A DNA stretch of 64,000 nucleotides from Acanthaster planci (Eukaryota; Echinodermata; Asteroidea; Valvatida; Acanthasteridae): contig NW_019091416.1 in assembly GCF_001949145.1 (NCBI RefSeq), forward strand, positions 404,785 to 468,784, read 5' to 3'. The stretch's first letter is position 1. Every line of letters starts with the position of its first letter. The position numbers were made by a program, and so were the translations under genes. Under the pieces are notes generated by a model. It was not told the DNA's origin and searched no databases. It saw only the letters and a list, made by a program, of their open reading frames with translations. This document shows, piece by piece, positions 60,701-64,000 of this stretch.

Positions 60701-62637
60701 TGAAGGGTGACGTCATTTAGAACCGTTAAATGCCGTACAAACGAATGCAGTATGCATACGCATTGGTTCACGCGCTGACGCCTTTCACACGCAAGATTGG
60801 GTGCATGCTATAAGTCACTTTGGTATTCTATAGAGCGACAGTTGTAGATTTTGGAAACAAAATGGCTGTTCATTATGTGTACAGTACCGGTACAGCACGG
60901 GGCTATCGAGTACCAAGTGTCCATGTACACTGGTGTATACACCAGCCATCTTGTTTCCAAAATGACACTTATGTCGTAACTCTCTCTATATCCATACACG
61001 GCTCTGAGTTAAGGCCATGTGGATTCCAAGATTTCAAGAGCGACATTCTTCTCTCTTCCAATAAGGAACATGCTGCACTAAGGGGCAGGTTCAGCTTGAA
61101 AGGGAAACCAACAATGAGACTGGTTACTGCTCTCTAACTAGGGTCTTTTATACAGTGAATGGGGAGTGGACGGAAAGGAACCTACACGTATCATGAATGA
61201 GATAAAAAATACCTCTCCAGTTCATTTTTCTTTTTATATAATCTTCATCAAATAAGGAGATATTTCAGTAACACAGTCATGTAGTGCGACAGTTAAACCG
61301 CAAACAGCTTCTTCAGGAAAAACTAACTGTCTCTGTAACCTCAGATCAATTCAAGATTTCATAACAAATACAACAAACGGAGTAACTGATCGTTTGTTGT
61401 ATGGAATCAAGCACTAACTTCTTCATTTTAGTTTTGTTTTACAAAACAGACCATCAATACACAAACTCACGCAATGCATTCACAGTTTGGGAAATAATAC
61501 ACCTGCTATCAAGAAAGAAGTTGGCTTTCAAAAGCCAAATTTGTATACAGGTGCTGATCTTTGCGTACTGAGGGCCAAGAGATTTCTCTTACTACAGCAG
61601 AGTTTTACTCTGCCATATGTTTGTCTATCATTCGTGCGGATGGGCATGAGGAATAATGATACCTTTGGCTGGTGTGAGATTTTTTTGGGGCAAACTCCAA
61701 TGTTTGTTTACATGTATGTAATCTCACACACCCAGATTTGGCCCGTTCCAGCTCCTGTTTTTCCTCAGTTTTTCCAAGTCTCAGTTCAAGCAACAGAACT
61801 ATTCCTACACCTTCCAGGGCAGTAGCACACAGACTACATGTACATGTATGGTTCCGTCTGAAATATTTTCCCGTTTGAATAAAGGACTAAAATATACCAT
61901 CTATTACGGAACAGAAATCACATGATAAAAACGTGTCTGCAGTACAAAATCCCTCAGTTTCGGATCAACATGTCTTTCGCTTTCGTTTCATAAAATTCAG
62001 AGTGTATGGTTCATTTACCACTGATAATGTATACGTGTACCGGTACATTCAGATTGTGTTGTTGAGGTTGGATAATTTGAACTGGGCAGAGACAACTCAA
62101 TATATTTCAAACACATGTGTAATGGCGGTACATGTAAATCCATCATACATGTGTGTAAAGCATACGGTACGGTATGCACATATACACGTACATATCATGT
62201 ACATGTACGTAAACACAAAAGCAACAATACACAGCCTGACTTGGGTAGAGAGTACAATAATGCACACTTGACTATGACCTAGTTACTTTGCATACCTCAT
62301 AGTGAAACTGAACACTGTATCACAGGCATTTCAGGAACAGCAAATTTTTTGTGGTAATACATGTACCTTCATTGTCTATCAAAAACTGATCAACATCTAT
62401 GCATATGTACATTGCCACGCGACATTTCATCCAGCCCGAGAGAGCTGAAGGCACACGCAAGCACCACAACACACTCATTTAGCTAACATCCTTGTTTCTA
62501 GAAACATATTTCATAATGTCGTTTTTTTTTAATCTTCTAACGATGAAGGTTTCAGGAGTTGGGTACATGTACCGCTAGGACAATGTAAATTACCTGCCAT
62601 ATTGATGCTGGGTCTGAATATAGAATCCCCTGAGGAC
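45676..62637 (-). CDS. MAP2K6: MAP kinase kinase of the MKK3/MKK6 class, complete 10-exon gene
   Basis: Whole-gene entry. MKK3/6 are cytoplasmic dual-specificity kinases that phosphorylate the TGY loop of p38 MAP kinases in stress and immune signalling. Ten exons join in phase to 1044 nt: 347 aa plus stop, against 347 for human MKK3 and 334 for MKK6. Visible landmarks are a basic docking segment KRRLRPGL (residues 7-14), glycine loop GKGAYG (61-66), catalytic K83, HRD (178-180), DFG (198-200), activation-loop phosphosites S208 and T212 in SVAKT, APER, and DVWSLGITM. The C-terminal tail has ETDVATFV, part of the DVD region that binds MAP3Ks. It is labelled MKK3/6 rather than MKK4/7 by SVAKT, the N-terminal docking site and total length. 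The vertebrate 3/6 split does not apply to an invertebrate gene. Confidence 0.95.
45923..46221. mobile_element. 299-bp hAT-like MITE with 8-bp target duplication
   Basis: Ends are 30-bp near-perfect inverted repeats: cagtgtggtattcgagtcca on the left, with the right end the inverse of cagtgttgtattcgagtcca; both continue tcacaagtcc. The element is flanked by ttagccac (45915-45922) and ttagccat (46222-46229), an 8-bp duplication with one change. CAGTG termini, 8-bp duplications and repeated subterminal motifs (caagtcc) are hallmarks of hAT elements. It lies 139 bases upstream of MAP2K exon 10, inside the last intron. Confidence 0.9.
45942..46073. repeat. 24-bp tandem repeat inside the hAT-like MITE
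   Basis: Five to six copies of cacaagtccctttacaaggccagt with small variants. They appear to be an expansion of the element's own subterminal caagtcc motif. They create a spurious minus-strand KGLVTGLV-repeat open frame. Confidence 0.9.
46547..46592 (-). CDS. MAP2K6: MAP2K exon 9 (46 nt)
   Basis: Very small exon; acceptor tatccaaacag, donor CTG|gtaagt. It completes C297 and reads LKKNCSERPTYTRLL, matching CLKKNSKERPTYPELM of MKK6 (kinase subdomain XI, invariant Arg in ERP). Confidence 0.93.
46593..47978 (-). other. MAP2K intron 8
   Basis: Several 120-144-codon open frames occur on both strands between 46474 and 47419. One minus frame includes a hydrophobic stretch (SALYPLLMWHCIMTVIILL). Exons 8 and 9 join without it and I recognise no family with confidence, so no gene is called. 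Confidence 0.4.
47979..48118 (-). CDS. MAP2K6: MAP2K exon 8
   Basis: 140 nt; acceptor cgttgtcacag, donor TG|gtgagt. Residues 251-296, FELTTNEFPYEKWGTPFAQL, then KQVVKEPSP, then FSPELEDFVDQ. FPY.SWGTPF.QLKQVV.EPSP is characteristic of MKK3/6. The split Cys codon TG|C joins exon 9. Confidence 0.95.
48597..48693. repeat. Two-copy 49-bp tandem duplication
   Basis: gtgacaagactttgaagcct... at 48597-48645 is repeated at 48646-48693 with only a few differences, indicating a recent duplication. It lies in MAP2K intron 7. Confidence 0.92.
48970..49053 (-). CDS. MAP2K6: MAP2K exon 7 (APE/subdomain IX)
   Basis: 84 nt, phase 0 both sides; acceptor gattttgtag, donor ATG|gtaagt. Residues 223-250, PERIDPE..., KGYDVKSDVWSLGITM. 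It contains the D-W-S-G core of kinase subdomain IX. The short ITGNA insert is more polar than the vertebrate NPELNQ. Confidence 0.95.
49561..49580. repeat. Perfect 20-bp palindrome
   Basis: accactagttaactagtggt equals its own reverse complement. It sits in MAP2K intron 6. Related ctagt/actag words lie near 49296-49315. Function unknown. Confidence 0.8.
50066..50222 (-). repeat. Dispersed repeat copy 2 with GTTGTGGGGACA inverted ends
   Basis: Inverse relative of 23575-23730, about 85 percent alike by eye. The core 50074-50162 starts agttgtggggaca and ends tgtccctacaact. Flanking similarity extends to gtgaatgcctaccca. Lies in MAP2K intron 6. Confidence 0.7.
50998..51177 (-). CDS. MAP2K6: MAP2K exon 6 (catalytic and activation loops)
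   Basis: 180 nt, phase 0 both sides; acceptor tctgctccag, donor GCG|gtcagt. Residues 163-222. Contains VMHRDVKPSNVL (catalytic D180), KMCDFGISG (metal-binding D198) and LVDSVAKT (phosphosites S208 and T212). It ends EAGSKPYMA, where vertebrate MKK3/6 have AGCKPYMA. Confidence 0.96.
51178..57998 (-). other. MAP2K intron 5 (6.8 kb)
   Basis: Holds copy 2 of the 500-bp repeat (54569-55039) and scattered ACATGT words. Exons 5 and 6 join in phase and no additional exon is recognised. Open frames at 55.2-57.7 kb look like chance. Confidence 0.5.
54569..55039 (+). mobile_element. Dispersed ~500-bp non-autonomous repeat, copy 2
   Basis: Same orientation and same blocks as 28506-29003 (gtgccgaatat, ttcatgaaaagg, gttttaaatgagaaaaattg, cgtggctggagat, aatattcggatatt). 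It has small deletions relative to copy 1 and lies in MAP2K intron 5. Confidence 0.75.
57999..58115 (-). CDS. MAP2K6: MAP2K exon 5
   Basis: 117 nt, phase 0 both sides; acceptor ttgttcccag, donor TCG|gtaagt. Residues 124-162, GDVLICMEVMDTCLGKFQTK ... FIPENILSRIAFS. The hinge is CMEVMDTCLGKF (CMELMDTSLDKF in MKK6). Confidence 0.96.
58397..58604. repeat. Divergent direct repeat, ~65 bp, 142-bp spacing
   Basis: gtaacaacaaaactgtatgtctgattgag...ttcaaacttc at 58397-58463 recurs at 58541-58604 with substitutions. Both copies are followed by agtgtttgtat. Possibly two decayed units of one element. Confidence 0.6.
58670..58924. mobile_element. 255-bp MITE, relative of the 31197 element
   Basis: Starts tgggtcattccatgagg and ends cctcatggaatgaccca. 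Subterminal cacaattggtgacagtgtcc and ttacatctgcaac have inverse partners gacaccgtcacaaattgtg and catgtaac. Same family as 31197-31455 but more diverged; no TA flanks remain. Lies in MAP2K intron 4. Confidence 0.85.
58965..59105. mobile_element. 141-bp palindromic MITE
   Basis: The left arm ggtctgtttgtttcaagggg... to gatcagtgatcc (58965-59008) is inverse to the right arm ggatcactgatcgagatcc... to gaaacaaactggcc (59064-59105). It lies about 40 bases from the preceding MITE. No coding capacity. Confidence 0.8.
59399..59518 (-). CDS. MAP2K6: MAP2K exon 4 (alpha-C helix)
   Basis: 120 nt, phase 0 both sides; acceptor ggctcaccag, donor GAG|gtgagc. Residues 84-123, RIRAQVNKLEDKRILMDMDV ... TVEFYGALFQE, matching RIRATVNSQEQKRLLMDLDI...TVTFYGALFRE. 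Confidence 0.96.
59907..60072 (-). CDS. MAP2K6: MAP2K exon 3 (ATP-binding loop)
   Basis: 166 nt; acceptor tctgcatgtag, donor AAG|gtacgg. It completes R28, then PPGDLDNKAILSI..., KAEDLRDIAELGKGAYGVV and TTMAVK, ending exactly at catalytic K83. PP.DLD.KA matches MKK6 PPRDLDSKA. Confidence 0.96.
60521..60596 (-). CDS. MAP2K6: MAP2K exon 2 (p38 docking segment)
   Basis: 76 nt; acceptor tttcactgacag, donor AG|gtgagt. The phase forced by exon 3 reads KPEKRRLRPGLAPIRVETTQ then TDNS. The basic-plus-hydrophobic KRRLRPGL corresponds to the GKKRNPGLKI p38 docking site of MKK6. In other frames it looks like chance, so the exon rests on phase and this match. Confidence 0.88.
60827..60990. mobile_element. 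Imperfect palindromic MITE-like element
   Basis: tatagagcgacagttgtag...ttttggaaacaaaatggct on the left is inverse to agccatcttgtttccaaaa...gtcgtaactctctctata on the right. The centre contains ACCGGT and ACATGT words. It lies in MAP2K intron 1. Confidence 0.65.
62594..62637 (-). CDS. MAP2K6: MAP2K exon 1 (start codon; 7 coding nt)
   Basis: ATGGCAG|gtaattt at 62600-62594. The single leftover G joins GA of exon 2 to give Gly, so the protein starts MAGKPEKRR. Upstream, ...tgtttgctttgataccacag is a strong acceptor, suggesting this exon carries 37 nt of 5' UTR and that a non-coding first exon lies further right. Total length then equals human MKK3. The short coding part makes this the least certain exon. 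Confidence 0.72.
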
Positions 62638-64000
62638 CTGTGGTATCAAAGCAAACACAAAAAATACAACTTACATATGCACCTCAATCTTCCTACATAA
62701 ATATGTACGTATTTATATACTCAGCACAATTCTATTATATGTGCATGGTCAAATATACATAATTTGGTGTATATATATACCAATTCAACATTCAGCAACT
62801 TCCAGATAAAGGATTTGAGTAGATTGTGCACAGGATCTGTTATTCATCTTGTGAACAATGAGGCACAAGGCAAAAGGTCATATCAATGCGTACCATGCAG
62901 CTCGGGGTACCGTGCATACCGGTAACATGTACATGTACATCACTAACCATGACCATCTGAGAATTGAAGTGGGGCTTTCCCAAGCTATACCCAGTTGCAA
63001 CACACTGGTTGTGTTGTAATCATGTTATTGGAAAATTGCAATCTGTGTATTTACAATTAGTCATGCAGTAAAATTACTACGGAAGATTGTATTCCATTTA
63101 TTATTTTTTTTAATATAAATGAGATTGGCTTCAGTACCCTTACTCCTGAGGTACAATGATGTACAACAATGCACACTCTATCGTGTATGTTTGATTGACA
63201 CATAAATCTTTTCCAATTACCAGAAAATGAATGAAAACATGTACATTTACTGTGCTTTATCTTTCAAGTGGCATCCAAGCCCTTAAGTAAGGTGTCAGTG
63301 ATCAGGTTCTAATCTTGATCATTCCCTTAATCCTCCAAAACCTGTTGATGGGATTTTGGATGGCCCCAGAGGAAGGCTGTAGGGTTAACGATGTCCCTTC
63401 CAGCTGTTCCAACACCCACCCAGAGGTTTCTGCGAACTTGGTGGGGCTGTGGTCTAGATTCCAGAACTTAAGTCTTGAAAGGTAGAGCAGGGTGCAGTCT
63501 TTGCTACAGTATTTGTGGGATGCAATGCTCCTTCTCAGTGCACTCTGTGAGCAATGCTAAAGCTTGGTTCAAGCACAGAGTGCATGAACACGTACCTCAG
63601 AAGTTTGGGTAATTTTTCTTATACATGATAATAAAAATACATGCATGGAAATAAAATACATGCAAAAAAGATACACTTAATGTAGGTCTCCCAGTGAAAA
63701 GACTCTGTGATTTCACCTTCAGGATAAGCGTCAACATTTACAACTGAACTTCCTTGGCAACAATCCACAGGGTGTTTCCAAAAAGTATACATTTAGAAAA
63801 TTGTCTACAAAATAAAAGTTAAATTAGGTTCCAGAAATCGTTTATCATGTATTAGACCTAGGTTTCTTGCTTTGTTTCTCAACACATTACGACATGTGCG
63901 CAGAACTGACCAATAGCTAGCACAGTGGTTTAGGTATTTTGGACAGCAGGTTAAGTTTGATGCCACACCCTGCAGTACTGTCACCGACCCAAGTTACATG
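62638..64000. other. Upstream of MAP2K coding start
   Basis: Presumed 5' UTR intron of MAP2K. ACATGT words occur at 62926-62940. A GC-richer patch near 63360-63450 has no recognised content. The promoter was not located and may lie beyond the window. Confidence 0.4.

Overview
The window reads as draft genomic DNA from a marine invertebrate animal. Two intron-rich genes can be rebuilt in full from splice sites and reading phase, background base use is AT-rich, and there is one 242-base assembly gap. The palindromic word ACATGT/TACATGTA (often with ACCGGT) is scattered everywhere. That flavour fits an invertebrate deuterostome (amphioxus, hemichordate or echinoderm) or a lophotrochozoan. The sequence alone does not let me name the species. 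There is no bacterial content, CRISPR array or operon.

Both genes lie on the minus strand, in tandem. (1) A MAP kinase kinase of the MKK3/MKK6 class runs from a start codon near 62,600 to a stop at 45,676. Its ten coding exons have perfectly matched phases and sum to 347 codons, the length of human MKK3. (2) A Tweety-homolog (TTYH) membrane protein runs from an ATG at 37,457 (in-frame stop just upstream) to a stop at 3,811. It has 14 well-supported exons (584 aa), plus a likely frame-preserving 60-nt exon that would make 604 aa. The TTYH start is preceded by a palindromic NRF-1-type site, a plausible TATA-less promoter.

Layout: 1-3,810 TTYH 3' flank; 3,811-37,457 TTYH with long introns full of repeats; 37,458-45,675 intergenic, holding a decayed LINE and a palindromic MITE; 45,676-62,637 MAP2K; 62,638-64,000 upstream of the first coding exon, with no further exon found.

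The rest is small mobile DNA. There are several independent foldback or MITE-like elements. One, about 300 bp, has 30-bp inverted ends starting CAGTG and an 8-bp target duplication (hAT-like). Another is flanked by TA and has a second relative in the window. Two further dispersed repeats occur as pairs. There is also an eight-unit 41-bp minisatellite with a three-unit higher-order pattern, ACATGT microsatellite islands and two tRNA-like SINE heads. I found no new biological system. The most useful results are the complete exon maps, including exons too short or too split to show as open reading frames, and the set of apparently unnamed MITEs. The two genes are not known to share a pathway: MKK3/6 activates p38 MAP kinases, and TTYH is a plasma-membrane protein.
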